A stretch of 64,000 nt of DNA from the NCBI RefSeq assembly GCF_034048115.1, contig NZ_CP139145.1:4154001-4218000 (forward strand), read 5' to 3'. This stretch comes from Pseudarthrobacter sp. IC2-21 (GTDB lineage: Bacteria; Actinomycetota; Actinomycetes; Actinomycetales; Micrococcaceae). Positions 51,096-61,049 of the stretch are shown piece after piece (within the stretch, counting starts at the first letter, position 1; the number at the start of each line of letters is the position of its first letter). A program made the position numbers and the translations under genes. The notes beneath the pieces are model-generated. The model saw nothing but the letters and a program-made list of their open reading frames with translations, was not told where the DNA came from and searched no databases.

Positions 51096-52363
51096 CGATG
51101 ATCGGGAACCGCGCCGGCGCCCTTTGGCGGACAATAATCACTCGTGGCCCGTCGGGCGTCACCACGGCAGTCGCCCGGCGATTGGTGGGAAAAATCAACG
51201 GGTACGTGGACCTCGCTGCCGCTGAATTGCCGGTACGTCCCGAGGATTTGGCGGATTCGAGTACCTTGTCCCAACTGACGCCGAGTTCAACATCAAGTAG
51301 GAAATTACAGATCGGGTGGGTTTGTGCGCCACCATCAGCCGGTTCTGGCGGGCACACCACCTTGTTTCGGATGGTGGAAGAGGCCGAACAACGAGGTCAC
51401 AACTGTACGTTGTTTCTCTACGACAAGAACTCCGACGATGTGAGCCGGCACGAAGCCGTCATTCGACAACATTGGAAGAACCTAAAGGCAACTATCTGCA
51501 GTGCTACCAGCGGCATGGCCGGAATGGACGCCATCGTGTCCAGTTCATGGGGCGCCGCTCATGTGGTGGCCTCCCGCGCGCCTGCCACTGCCAACAGGTT
51601 CTACTTTATCCAGGACTTCGAGCCATATTTCTACCCACGAGGGGCACTTTACGCCTTCGCGGAGGACACCTATCGGTTCGGCTTCACCAACATTGCCCTA
51701 GGCAACATGATTGCTGCCAGGCTTCGGGCGGAGATCAAAATTGACCCCGATGTCGTCGTGCCTTTTGGTTGTGACGATGTCCAATACACCCTGCTGCCCC
51801 GGAATTCGGAGGATGCGCCCCGTTCAGGAGTGGTTTTCTACGCCAAACGCATGGTTGACCGCCGGGGATACTTGCTCGCCCGGCTCGCGCTCGAAAAGTT
51901 CCACAAACAACACCCGGAGCACGAGATTCACGTAGTGGGCGACAGGGTCTCCAACTGGTCGATTCCGATCACCAACCACGGCTCCGTAACGTCAACCGAC
52001 CTCAACGTCCTCTACAACAGGACGATCGCCAGTTTGGTGCTGTCATTCACCAACATCAGCCTTATCCCAGAGGAGGTGATGGCAGCGGGAAACGTCCCGG
52101 TCGTGAATGATCACGAGTTTTCCCGTGCCGTGCTTTCGTCCCCACACGTGATTTGGGCGAAACCAACCCCTGATGCGATTGCCCGGGCCTTGTCGGCTGC
52201 CGTTACAGCACCGGATATCGAAGGACGCGCCAGCCTGCTGGGTGCGCGGGGCGCCCGTGGATGGACTGCCACGGCCGCGCTGGTAACCGACACTATCGAG
52301 TCCGTCTGCGCCAATCGGGCCGCCAGCCCGCCGGAAGACCGCGTTTTGGAGGCACAACAATGA
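51092..52363 (+). CDS. GT-B glycosyltransferase, WsaF-like
   Basis: A 423-residue GT-B enzyme. After a variable N-terminus (1-70) comes IGWVCAPPSAGSGGHTTLFRMVEEAEQRG, the glycine-rich loop typical of rhamnan-type WsaF transferases. Then follow FYFIQDFEPYFYPRGALYAFAEDTY and the donor-site stretch SFTNISLIPEEVMAAGNVPVVND. It probably adds rhamnose or a related deoxy sugar, which is inferred from family resemblance only. It starts and ends with 4-nt overlaps. Confidence 0.8.
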   Translation: MTMIGNRAGALWRTIITRGPSGVTTAVARRLVGKINGYVDLAAAELPVRPEDLADSSTLSQLTPSSTSSRKLQIGWVCAPPSAGSGGHTTLFRMVEEAEQRGHNCTLFLYDKNSDDVSRHEAVIRQHWKNLKATICSATSGMAGMDAIVSSSWGAAHVVASRAPATANRFYFIQDFEPYFYPRGALYAFAEDTYRFGFTNIALGNMIAARLRAEIKIDPDVVVPFGCDDVQYTLLPRNSEDAPRSGVVFYAKRMVDRRGYLLARLALEKFHKQHPEHEIHVVGDRVSNWSIPITNHGSVTSTDLNVLYNRTIASLVLSFTNISLIPEEVMAAGNVPVVNDHEFSRAVLSSPHVIWAKPTPDAIARALSAAVTAPDIEGRASLLGARGARGWTATAALVTDTIESVCANRAASPPEDRVLEAQQ

Positions 52364-53793
52364 GCACGGACGCCACGTGCCAGTCAGTTCGCGGACGCCA
52401 TTCCGGCTCACCCGACGCCAGCCAGGTCAGCACAGGGGTTCCCTTCATTATCCGGGCCATGGCTGTTTGCATCTTCGTCTTTCCATCCTCGATGGTGTTC
52501 AAACCCATTGGTGCGGCCGGAACTGTTCCGATGATCCTGGCCGTCATTGTCTGCGGACTATGGGTGTGCAGCGGCATTTTTGGTCTGCATAATCCCCTTG
52601 AAGCGAGGCACCCGGGCCGACTGGCAGTGGGCATTCTCTTCCTGGCCACGAGCGCTTCCTACGTTGCCCTCTACGCCGGCATCACGGGTGGGAGCACGGA
52701 AATCGCCCGCGCTTCCGGGGACCGTTGGATGATTTTGCTTCTGGCAAGCTCAGGCATCATCATTGCGCTCGGTGAGGTTGTTCGCACTCTGGATGATGCA
52801 ATGGTCCTTGTCCGGGCATTGTTGGCGGGGGCTAGTTTCTGCTGCCTGGTTGCGGTGGTTCAGTTCTTCTTCAGGATTAATCCCATGGAGTGGTTCCAAG
52901 TCGCCATGCCCGGATTTGATTACAACGGAGGTGACACACCATTTCAATCCCGTGGCGCTCTGTTGCGAGTTGCGGGGAGCACGTTCCACTCCATCGAACT
53001 CGCCGTCGTTTCAGCGATGCTTCTGCCTCTGTCAATCTGGCGGGTTATCTACGATCGACGCGGGAGCATCCTTCTCCGGCTACTCAGCCCGTCCCTCTTG
53101 GTCTTCGCGATAGCGTCGACGGTTTCCCGTTCAGGGATACTCGGGCTCTTGACCGGTCTAGTCATCTTCATCCCCCTACTTCCCCGGACGCCCCGGCTGT
53201 GGGCGCTGATGGCAGCTCCTCTTGCACTGGCAGCTCTCTTTCTCGGCGTGCCAGGCTTGGTAAGCACGCTAACGGGCACAGTGGCGTCGTCGGATTCCGA
53301 CCCGTCCATCACCACAAGGACCAACAACTTCCCACGGGTGGAAGCGATGGTTTCAGACCGTCCTTGGCTGGGGCTTGGACCCGGAAATTACATCGCTGAT
53401 TCAGCAATCCATATCCTCGACAACCAATACCTCAATGCAGCCGTGACCCAGGGATTAGTGGGCTTGGCAGCCATAATGGTCTACCTCATCCTGCCTGGCG
53501 TGAGCACCTTAACTGCTGCACACGCAACCCGTGATCCACAGCTTAGGTCGCTTGCCGGGGCCATAGGGGCCGGAGCCATGGTGGCGGGTGTCTGTTCACT
53601 GACCTTCGATTCAATGTCGTTCCCTGTCTTCGCCCTCACTTACCCCGTCTTCGTGGGACTCGGAGGTGCTGTATGGCTGATGATCAGGAATGGGATGGAT
53701 GCATCCCAAAAGCACGCAAAGTTTCTTTCCAAACCCGGTCCGCGCCTAGGAGCTGGCCGACCACCCGAAGGAGGAGGCCCGTGGACCCGATAG
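52360..53793 (+). CDS. Wzy/WaaL-like O-antigen polymerase or ligase
   Basis: A 477-residue polytopic membrane protein with about eleven hydrophobic helices and a large extracytoplasmic loop (about 185-215 and 290-350). The loop contains TRTNNFPRVEAMVSDRPWLGLGPGNY, the RPWLGxG-type motif of the Wzy_C/O-antigen ligase family. It would polymerise or transfer the repeat unit. The last 30 residues overlap the start of the next gene and are polar. ATG at 52360 overlaps the previous stop. Confidence 0.83.
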   Translation: MSTDATCQSVRGRHSGSPDASQVSTGVPFIIRAMAVCIFVFPSSMVFKPIGAAGTVPMILAVIVCGLWVCSGIFGLHNPLEARHPGRLAVGILFLATSASYVALYAGITGGSTEIARASGDRWMILLLASSGIIIALGEVVRTLDDAMVLVRALLAGASFCCLVAVVQFFFRINPMEWFQVAMPGFDYNGGDTPFQSRGALLRVAGSTFHSIELAVVSAMLLPLSIWRVIYDRRGSILLRLLSPSLLVFAIASTVSRSGILGLLTGLVIFIPLLPRTPRLWALMAAPLALAALFLGVPGLVSTLTGTVASSDSDPSITTRTNNFPRVEAMVSDRPWLGLGPGNYIADSAIHILDNQYLNAAVTQGLVGLAAIMVYLILPGVSTLTAAHATRDPQLRSLAGAIGAGAMVAGVCSLTFDSMSFPVFALTYPVFVGLGGAVWLMIRNGMDASQKHAKFLSKPGPRLGAGRPPEGGGPWTR

Positions 53794-54617
53794 CAGTTCT
53801 CCGGACCGTATGGCTGCACAGGATTGTTGCGCTCCCGATCATCGTGCTGACAGTCCTGGCAGCCGTCTACGTCTATCAGTTTGCGCCCCGTTCCTACGAG
53901 TCTTCGTCGACGTACGCCATGATCAATCCGGACATACCATCCGAGCATGATGTTCTTAAGAACCCCCAACTGGGGAACCTCAATCCCAAGAACCCTTATC
54001 TCCGTTCATCAGATCCCTCCCTAATCGTTCAGGTGCTCCTGACAAAGTTGAATGACAGCTCGACTGCCGGCTTATTGACCTCCCAAGGCTTGAGCGACGA
54101 ATACACGGTCAGCCGGGGCGTCGGCGGTATCAATGGCTTCCTGGTGGACATCACTGGGGAGGGCGAAACACCCGCTAAATCCATCGCCACAACTCAGGCG
54201 CTGGGGCAGATCTTGCAGGACTACCTTTACGACGCTCAAAAGGTCAATGGCGCCGATGATGCTTATCTCTTCTCGTCCCTCGTTGTGGCAACTCCGGTTA
54301 AGGCCACGGAGCAGTTTTCGAGCCGGCTCCGGGCACTGATCGTAGTCTTCCTGGCAGGTGTCGTCATGATGTTCGGTGCCGTATCAATTGCCCGTTCAAT
54401 GGCCGTAAACAAGGACCGACGGAAGCTCTTGACGGATGAACCAGATCGACCCAGCAAACGACGGCGGGGACAAAAGGTGGCCACGTACAGGGAAGACGGG
54501 GCACGATCGCCGGACCTCACGTTGCCGGCGCTGAACTTGGATCGAGAACCCATATCGGACGAATCTAAAGACCTAGAGGTACCTCAAAACCACCGCATGG
54601 CCAAGGTTGAACTATGA
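53781..54617 (+). CDS. Wzz-like chain-length/polysaccharide export membrane protein
   Basis: A 278-residue protein with one helix near the N-terminus (14-33), an extracytoplasmic domain, a second helix near 185-204 and a 74-residue basic cytoplasmic tail. This topology matches actinobacterial Wzz/CapA-type proteins without the tyrosine-kinase half. The GTG at 53781 is chosen because GGAGGAGG lies just before it and the reading upstream is the end of the Wzy gene. The tail has KRRRGQK and little predicted structure. Confidence 0.75.
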   Translation: MDPIAVLRTVWLHRIVALPIIVLTVLAAVYVYQFAPRSYESSSTYAMINPDIPSEHDVLKNPQLGNLNPKNPYLRSSDPSLIVQVLLTKLNDSSTAGLLTSQGLSDEYTVSRGVGGINGFLVDITGEGETPAKSIATTQALGQILQDYLYDAQKVNGADDAYLFSSLVVATPVKATEQFSSRLRALIVVFLAGVVMMFGAVSIARSMAVNKDRRKLLTDEPDRPSKRRRGQKVATYREDGARSPDLTLPALNLDREPISDESKDLEVPQNHRMAKVEL

Positions 54618-55894
54618 CAGAGAAAGCAAGGGATCCTCTCCGTATTGGGTATGTCGTCCCTGAATTCCCAGGGCAGACGCACGGGTTTTTTTGGCGTGAA
54701 GTTGCTGTCCTCAATCAACTGCGCATCCAGCCGGACGTCGTGTCGACCCGGCGCCCTCGTCAGGATGCCATAAACCAGGAATGGGGCGGGGAGGCCGAAC
54801 CGTTAACCACCTACCTCGTGCCTTCGTCACTGCCGGATTTTGTAGCCATGGCGCGGGAGCTGCGGTCGCCAGGCAGCCTCCGCATGGCAGAAATCATCCG
54901 GGCTGCTTTAGAGATGTCAGGGAAGAATCCCGGCCAGGTTCTGCACCCCCGGTTCATCCGCAATATGGCCCGACAGATGGCGTGGCTGGCCCTCGGCGCC
55001 CGGCTTTCGGGTGTTGCGCGGGAGCGCGGTTGGCATCATGTCCACGTCCATTCCTGCGGCAACGCCGCAAGCATTGCTTTGTACGCGCATCTTTTGTCCG
55101 GACTCCCCTATAGCCTGACGCTGCATGGACCCCTTAGTGATTACGGCCCTAACCAGTCAACCAAATGGGCCAACGCCGCTTTCTCGATAGTTATCACCGA
55201 CGAGTTGAACCGCGAGGTTAAGCGGTTCTTCGGACCGGATATCCCTGTGCGCGTTGCAGTTGCCCCAATGGGAGTTGACGCCAGCCAATTCTGCAGGACA
55301 ACCACCTATAGAGCATGGACAGGTGTGGGAGCCTTTCGTGTCTTCTCGTGCGGGCGTCTCAATCCCAGCAAGGGACATGACGTACTTCTCACAGCGATCG
55401 CTACGATGCTCCAAGGTGGGATCGACATCGAACTTACAATCGCCGGGGAGGATGAGCTCGGCGGGGGTGGATACCATCGCAAACTTCAGCGACTGATTGA
55501 CGACAACGGGCTCGAACACCATGTGCGCCTCCTCGGCGCCGTGCCGTCCGGACGAATACGGCAAGAACTAGAGCGTTGCCATGCCTTCGCCCTCGCGAGC
55601 CATTCCGAGCCGCTCGGAGTTGCCATCATGGAGGCGATGAGCATGGCAGTTCCAGTAGTGGCAACTGCTGCCGGCGGCGTTCCGGAGCTTGTACCTGACG
55701 GTACGGGGGTGCTTGTTCGCCCCGGCGATCCGACGGCACTCGCAAGTGCTCTCCTAAAGCTGGCCTTGGACCCTGATAAGTGCTCGGCCCTCGGTGTCGC
55801 CGGGCGTGAGCGGGCACGCACGACTTTCGGGCACCACCGGAGCGCAGAGGTGCTGGCGCAGTTGGTCCGCTCAGAATTGACTTCCAGCGCATAA
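54614..55894 (+). CDS. glycosyltransferase family 4
   Basis: A 426-residue GT-B enzyme. The N-terminal IGYVVPEFPGQTHGFFWREVAVLNQL is typical of GT4. The C-terminal donor domain shows SCGRLNPSKGHDVLL, GAVPSGRIRQELERCHAFALAS and SEPLGVAIMEAMSMAVPVVAT, which holds the E-x7-E motif. It is the last transferase of the forward operon and overlaps the Wzz gene by 4 nt. Confidence 0.88.
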   Translation: MTEKARDPLRIGYVVPEFPGQTHGFFWREVAVLNQLRIQPDVVSTRRPRQDAINQEWGGEAEPLTTYLVPSSLPDFVAMARELRSPGSLRMAEIIRAALEMSGKNPGQVLHPRFIRNMARQMAWLALGARLSGVARERGWHHVHVHSCGNAASIALYAHLLSGLPYSLTLHGPLSDYGPNQSTKWANAAFSIVITDELNREVKRFFGPDIPVRVAVAPMGVDASQFCRTTTYRAWTGVGAFRVFSCGRLNPSKGHDVLLTAIATMLQGGIDIELTIAGEDELGGGGYHRKLQRLIDDNGLEHHVRLLGAVPSGRIRQELERCHAFALASHSEPLGVAIMEAMSMAVPVVATAAGGVPELVPDGTGVLVRPGDPTALASALLKLALDPDKCSALGVAGRERARTTFGHHRSAEVLAQLVRSELTSSA

Positions 55895-55994
55895 GAGTCC
55901 GCCGACTGGGTCCAGGCGGGCCATCCCTCGCGTTTCGATCCTGTTTTACAAATACGAAGACTTGTCGAGTCCGAAATATCAGCAGGGAGACAAT

Positions 55995-57293
55995 ATGCAC
56001 GCACACGCCCCGCGAATGACCGCCACCAAACGGCAGCCATCCGGGAACATAGTAAAGTCGGCCATCTTCGCCCTGGTGCTGTCGACGACGCTTAGCGCCT
56101 GCCATGCCCTCGATGTGGGTTCCGTGGACGGCTCCAACAATTCCGTAGCCGCGCTACCAAGGATTCCTTGGGAAGGGGGACCGGCCTACTTCAACCGGTT
56201 TCCCAAAGCGGCTGCGACCGGCTGGAACAACCCTTCGTTTTTTCCGATCGCCGTCTTTATGGGCAAACCCGAGCATGCTCCGCAGTTGAAGGCGATGGGC
56301 ATTAACACCTACATGGGCGCTGAACATGACGGCTCGGCACTGTCGACAATCACCCGAAACGGAATTTTCGTCCTCGCCCAAAGCGAATGGTCCCCAGCTG
56401 AGGTTGGAGATGACGGCCGCGCAGTGGGGTGGTTCGTCTCCGACGAATGCGACATCGGTCTCGGCTGCTCTGGTTCAGACGCCGCCGCCAACCTGGCCGA
56501 CCAGAAGGCAAAGGTGGCCAAAATCCGGGCCCTTAATGACGGGCGTTTCACCATGGCCAACTACTCCAACGGTGTCTTGGACACCTATTGGGCGCAGGGG
56601 TCCATGGCAGGGCTGATTGAAGCAGTCGACGTTGCCAGCGTCGACAAATACGCGTACACCAGCCCGTTTGTGGACGACCAGATAGTTCATTCGTCGCATT
56701 GGCCGCAGGGTGCAAAGCCCGCAACCTCCGCAGCGTACGGATGGTTAGTGGAACGCATGCGGGCCTACCAGGCTCCCGCTGGAAACCATCCGAATTGGGT
56801 TTTCGTCGAGTCGGCGATGCCGCTCCTGCTGGATGAAGGCTCATTGACTATCTCCGTGGAACAGTTGGAGGGGGCCGCTTGGTCTGCCATCATTCACGAG
56901 GCGAGGGGCTTGGCTTACTTCCAGCACAACAACGGCACGTCCTGCGGTTTCTACTCCCTGGTGGAATGCGACGCCGAACGGCTCAGCAAGATTCGGGCCA
57001 TCAACAAAAGCATCACGGATCTCGCGCCAGTCATTAACACCCAGTCTTTTCGGCACAGCTTTAACACCACCACGGATACCATGCTCAAGACTTATGAGGG
57101 CTCAGCGTACATCTTCGCTGGCATCGGTTTAGGGCAGGTCCCCGGCGTCAAGTCCTTCAAGCTTCCGGTGGGGATCACCGGTGCAAATGTGGAAGTAGTT
57201 GGTGAAGCCCGGACCCTTCCTGTTGTTAACGGCGCCTTTACCGACACCTTCTCCAGTGAGTTCTCTCATCACACTTACAAGGTGGCCATGTAG
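55995..57293 (+). CDS. secreted lipoprotein, probable TIM-barrel glycan-active protein
   Basis: A 432-residue lipoprotein. The signal peptide ends in LSAC with C36 as lipidation site; the ATG at 55995 follows AGGGAGA. The mature part has alternating helices and strands (GWNNPSFFPIAVFMG, LKAMGINTYMGAEHDG, GWFVSDECDIGLG, VDVASVDKYAYTS) like a glycoside-hydrolase barrel, and an acidic DE pair after a strand end that could be catalytic. A small beta domain follows at the C-terminus. I cannot name a family. Its place at the end of the glycan operon suggests it trims or handles the exported polymer. Confidence 0.7.
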   Translation: MHAHAPRMTATKRQPSGNIVKSAIFALVLSTTLSACHALDVGSVDGSNNSVAALPRIPWEGGPAYFNRFPKAAATGWNNPSFFPIAVFMGKPEHAPQLKAMGINTYMGAEHDGSALSTITRNGIFVLAQSEWSPAEVGDDGRAVGWFVSDECDIGLGCSGSDAAANLADQKAKVAKIRALNDGRFTMANYSNGVLDTYWAQGSMAGLIEAVDVASVDKYAYTSPFVDDQIVHSSHWPQGAKPATSAAYGWLVERMRAYQAPAGNHPNWVFVESAMPLLLDEGSLTISVEQLEGAAWSAIIHEARGLAYFQHNNGTSCGFYSLVECDAERLSKIRAINKSITDLAPVINTQSFRHSFNTTTDTMLKTYEGSAYIFAGIGLGQVPGVKSFKLPVGITGANVEVVGEARTLPVVNGAFTDTFSSEFSHHTYKVAM

Positions 57294-57309
57294 GTGCCGG
57301 CTAGCTAGT

Positions 57310-58130
57310 TGTATTGTCCACGGACGTTAGGAACGCTCGGCGTGAATAGGTGACAAAGAAGACCTCCGAGTGGAGTGGGGCTTGTCTAGAGTCCGATCCA
57401 CAAGGAGGTCTTCAATGTCCCATGAACGCGCTCCTCACGCCCAAGGGCAGGCTCCGGCTGGCCCAGCGCGTGGTCGATGACGGGTGGCGGCTTCGCCGCG
57501 CGGTTGAACGATTCCAGGTGTCGGTCGCGACCGCCTCACGCTGGGCCGCCCGTTATCGGGCCCCTGGTGAAGACGGGATGCAGGACCGTTCCAGGCGCCC
57601 ACTTAGTCCCCCGCAACGGGCCTCCCGGCGGCGGGAACGACGGATCATCGCGATCCGGATCGCCAGTGGGGACCCGCCAGAATCGGTTACCTCCTAGGTA
57701 TCCAGCCCTCCACGGTGCACCGGGTCCTGTCCAGAATCGGTCCGGACTGGCCCGGCTCACGTGGCTCGACCGTGCCACGCAGGGTAATCCGCTGCTACGA
57801 ACACCGAAACCCCCACGACCCGGTCCATGTGGACATCAAGAAACTCGGGCGGATCCCCGACGGCGACGGACATCGGAGCATCGGCAGGGCCGCCGGAACC
57901 AAAACACGACCGCCACGGAAGCTAACCGGAGACCGGGCTACGCCTTCCTGCACAAGGCAGTCGATGACCAGTCCCGCCTCGCCTACACCGAAATCCTCTC
58001 CGATAAGAAGAAGGAAACCGCCGCCGGTTTCTGGGAACACGCCAACGCCTACTTCGAATCCTGCGGCGGTGCTGCCGAACCTGGCGAGGCGCAAGCTTTT
58101 ACCTCGCACCCGCGCTCACAAGTCCCCTAG
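57310..58130 (+). pseudogene. IS481-family transposase remnant
   Basis: Pieces of one IS481-type transposase lie in three frames: an N-terminal helix-turn-helix part (MNALLTPKGRLRLAQR from 57422), then ARIGYLLGIQPSTVHRVL after a premature stop at 57695-57697, VHVDIKKLGRIPDGDGH in another frame, and GYAFLHKAVDDQSRLAYTEIL with SDKKKETAAGFW. At least four frameshifts are needed, and the last catalytic part is missing. A TGT-type end may lie at 57310, and a 10-bp inverted repeat (GAAGACCTCC/GGAGGTCTTC, 57358-57413) precedes the gene. It is dead and sits where gene direction reverses. Confidence 0.85.
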
Positions 58131-59567
58131 ATCGATTAATTGACCCGCTGCGGCCGTCTTCAGCACAAAAGCGTGCCGCCGAAGGCACAGATCACCGTCG
58201 AACCTCTCAGCAGCCCGCGACTTTATGCTTCGTCCGGACAAATCCCAGGTGTTGTCCCGGGTAAAGGAGATCATCGCCGCCGCAAGTTCCTCCTGATTGC
58301 TCTGACGGCGGAACCTGGCCGCCGTCATGCTCTCCCAATCCACTCGCAATGGATTGCCCAGCGGGTTCGAGACGAGCAGACCCCAATCGGGGCGTCCGGC
58401 TAACTGTTCGCGGGCGCCCCCCACGTCGCTCATAATCACCGGGACGCCAGCTGTTAGCGACTCCATCGAGGAGAGCGCCCACCCTTCGAAAAAGGAATCC
58501 AGGACAAATCCGTCGGCTGCCGAGAGCAGAACGCCAGGATGTGGGGTGTGATCGCGCAGATGCAGTCTGGCGCCATGCCGCATTTTGCCCTTGAGTCTCG
58601 CCACCTGACCGGCATAGGCGATGTCGTCCGGTCGTCCGGAAATGAGGAGGTGCGCCCCCGGTACCGCCTCGGCAACCTCGGAGAACGCGCTTGCCAGACC
58701 ATAGGTATTCTTTTGCACGCAATGCCTTGATAGCGAGACGAAAAGATACTCGTCGCCCAGTCCCAGCAGCCTACGCGCATCCTGCCTGGGTATCCTTTGC
58801 TGGTGTTGAGCGATGATGCCATTTGGAATGGTAACGATGGTCTCTGGGTCGCATTTATCGTCGATTGACAGGTACTGCTGGCGGACCATCTCGCTCACGC
58901 TGACTAGACCAGTCAGCTTCTCCCGCCGTCCGGCAACCTCAGAGGCGGCAACGTTGAATTGGTTGTGCATTCCATGGAGCGTTTCGATGGTCGGAACTGA
59001 ACATGCCACCGCCGCCTCAAGAACCCACTCGGGTGCGCCGTGAACGCTCAGTACGTCGGGGGCCCAGTTGCGGATCCAGGTTTCGCAGTTTTCCTTCTCG
59101 AGATCGACGACTTCGACTCCCTCGTCTCGAAGAAGTCGCCCGAGCCGTCCCGGCGGGCTTAATCTATCAGTTGGCGTGTGCAGGACAGCGACGCGAAATC
59201 CAAACTTAGGTAAGCCGCGGGCCAAAAATCCTACGACCTCGTCCATCCCGCCAGCATCAAGAGATTCGGTTGCGAGCAGGCAACGAATGTCAGTGGCTTT
59301 ATCATCAAGCCGATGCGGCCCGATGGCGATGGGGCCGGCCTCGTCGTACTGTGGTTTAGGCCAACTAAGCGGATCTATGTTCGGCCCCTGTAAAAGTGGC
59401 CGGGACCAGTCCTCTATGGAATCAAGGTCGATGGTGATTGATCCACCCATGACCTCGCGCACCCGCCGTTTCACCCAACTAGGCAAGTGGTCGGAGTTCC
59501 GCTGGGCGAGCAGGAATATCCGTGCCATCAGCACGTGCCAGGCCGTATGCCAGAACCTAGTCCTCAT
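58116..59567 (-). CDS. glycosyltransferase family 4
   Basis: A 483-residue GT-B enzyme. Landmarks are LDAGGMDEVVGFLARGLPKFGF near residue 100, VSLSRHCVQKNTYGLASAF in the donor domain and the ELSSMESLTAGVPVIMSDVGG-like segment (ALSSMESLTAGVPVIMSD). The start at 59567 has GGAGG 6 nt upstream. The last residues run into the IS481 remnant, so the original C-terminus may have been altered by the insertion. Reads away from the forward glycan operon. Confidence 0.84.
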   Translation of the reverse strand: MRTRFWHTAWHVLMARIFLLAQRNSDHLPSWVKRRVREVMGGSITIDLDSIEDWSRPLLQGPNIDPLSWPKPQYDEAGPIAIGPHRLDDKATDIRCLLATESLDAGGMDEVVGFLARGLPKFGFRVAVLHTPTDRLSPPGRLGRLLRDEGVEVVDLEKENCETWIRNWAPDVLSVHGAPEWVLEAAVACSVPTIETLHGMHNQFNVAASEVAGRREKLTGLVSVSEMVRQQYLSIDDKCDPETIVTIPNGIIAQHQQRIPRQDARRLLGLGDEYLFVSLSRHCVQKNTYGLASAFSEVAEAVPGAHLLISGRPDDIAYAGQVARLKGKMRHGARLHLRDHTPHPGVLLSAADGFVLDSFFEGWALSSMESLTAGVPVIMSDVGGAREQLAGRPDWGLLVSNPLGNPLRVDWESMTAARFRRQSNQEELAAAMISFTRDNTWDLSGRSIKSRAAERFDGDLCLRRHAFVLKTAAAGQLIDLGDL

Positions 59568-59607
59568 AAGAATCCTCCGACTCCGCGAACGTCAGTGGGT
59601 ACACTGG

Positions 59608-61047
59608 TCAATCGCATCTGCCTGCCAGCGTTAGCCGTGCAATGGCAAAGTCTGATTCCCAAGAGTCCCTTCGGCAAAACCCGACGGGCAACGGCCGCTC
59701 GCTAATGATCTCGTCCAACACCCATAGTCGCTCATAGTTCTTGAGTCGCTCCGCCTGCTGTTCCAGGGGCACCTGTTGGTCGACGAATTTGCCCTCGAGT
59801 TGGGCTGTCCGTTCGACCAGCGGTTCTGGCAGATGGTGGTCGTTCAAGTGATACTTGACTGTTAGCGCCAAAAATCCTGGATCTACCAAGGCGTCGCCAG
59901 GCCGGCTCTGGTCAATAATGACCGAAGTCAACACTTGCGGTGCCCACACGTGTCCGTTTGGGGCGCGTGCACTGACCTGGCCAGGCAAGGCAAGGACCAT
60001 AAGACAAGCTACGGTCAGGAGCACGGGGATCCTTAGTTTCGGAAGATCAAGCATCCTGCTGATCAAGAGGGCCGCCGGTAAAATCATCGCTGGAAGCGTC
60101 CAGAACACGTACCTGGCTGAATAAACGGGTGTGACGGTGACAGATGCGATCCACAACAAAAATGGCGGACCCGCCCACCACGAGATAAACAGCGCAACCT
60201 CCGCGGGGCCCGTGCTCCGACCCCTCTGGAGCCACCTGTATGCCGCAAGTCCAACGCATGCGGCTAAAGCGATTGGTACGTACCAAATTGCCTTGCTCTG
60301 ACCTACAAGCTCGCGCAATGCTTCGAGTGGTGTGACCACGCTAAGCCATGAAACCTGCTTGATCTGTCCTATAACCAGGACGGCGGCAACGAGGCTTGGT
60401 AACGCGCCACCAACGGCCAGGAGCGCCAACTCCCTTTTTCTGGTCACGAGGGCATACACTAACTGCACCCCGGCGGCCATAGCAGCAAATAAATGGGTGA
60501 TGGGCAGCAACACCATCAATATGAGGTATATGGCTATAAGTCTCCGGGAACGGCGTTCTGCGAGGGTGATAAAAGCCCAAGTTGCAAATGTGGCTATTGC
60601 CAACGACCAGGAATATGGCCGGACTTCTTGGGAAAACCTCACCCACGAATAGGCGCTGACCAGAAGCAGGGCGGCGATCCACGCCGTCCGGGCACCGAAC
60701 ATTTGCCTGGCTAGACCGGCCGTGGCGGTTACTGCCAAAGCACCGCCGACGGCCGAAGGAAGCCTCAACCACCATAATGAGTCAGAAACCTCCATCCAGA
60801 TATGCATCACAGCGTAGTAGGGGCCAAAATTCCTGTCTTGATTCCCCAAAAGCCGCACTAAGTCCGGCCATTCGAGCCTTGCAGCCCACCAGGTTGCTGC
60901 TTCGTCAAAGCCGATGCCAGGCGTCCCTACGCAGATTAACGCTGCGCCCAGGGAAAGTGTGAGCACAATGACGAGTTGCCACTTGTCCAATTTCGAGGAA
61001 TTGGTTGGCAGCTTTGACATACGAGTGTCATTCGCGGTGGTTACCAT
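59608..61047 (-). CDS. GT39/ArnT-like polyprenyl-phosphate-sugar transferase
   Basis: A 479-residue membrane protein with about eleven hydrophobic helices. The early periplasmic loop has GIGFDEAATWWAA, with the DE pair conserved in the PMT/ArnT family of polyprenyl-phosphate-sugar users; NFGPYYAVMHIWM and LRLPSAVGGALAV follow. It would transfer a sugar outside the membrane. Of three nearby ATGs, 61047 has the best-spaced GGGAG site. It starts 2 bp after the interrupted GT2 frame. Confidence 0.8.
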   Translation of the reverse strand: MVTTANDTRMSKLPTNSSKLDKWQLVIVLTLSLGAALICVGTPGIGFDEAATWWAARLEWPDLVRLLGNQDRNFGPYYAVMHIWMEVSDSLWWLRLPSAVGGALAVTATAGLARQMFGARTAWIAALLLVSAYSWVRFSQEVRPYSWSLAIATFATWAFITLAERRSRRLIAIYLILMVLLPITHLFAAMAAGVQLVYALVTRKRELALLAVGGALPSLVAAVLVIGQIKQVSWLSVVTPLEALRELVGQSKAIWYVPIALAACVGLAAYRWLQRGRSTGPAEVALFISWWAGPPFLLWIASVTVTPVYSARYVFWTLPAMILPAALLISRMLDLPKLRIPVLLTVACLMVLALPGQVSARAPNGHVWAPQVLTSVIIDQSRPGDALVDPGFLALTVKYHLNDHHLPEPLVERTAQLEGKFVDQQVPLEQQAERLKNYERLWVLDEIISERPLPVGFCRRDSWESDFAIARLTLAGRCD

Positions 61048-61049
61048 TG

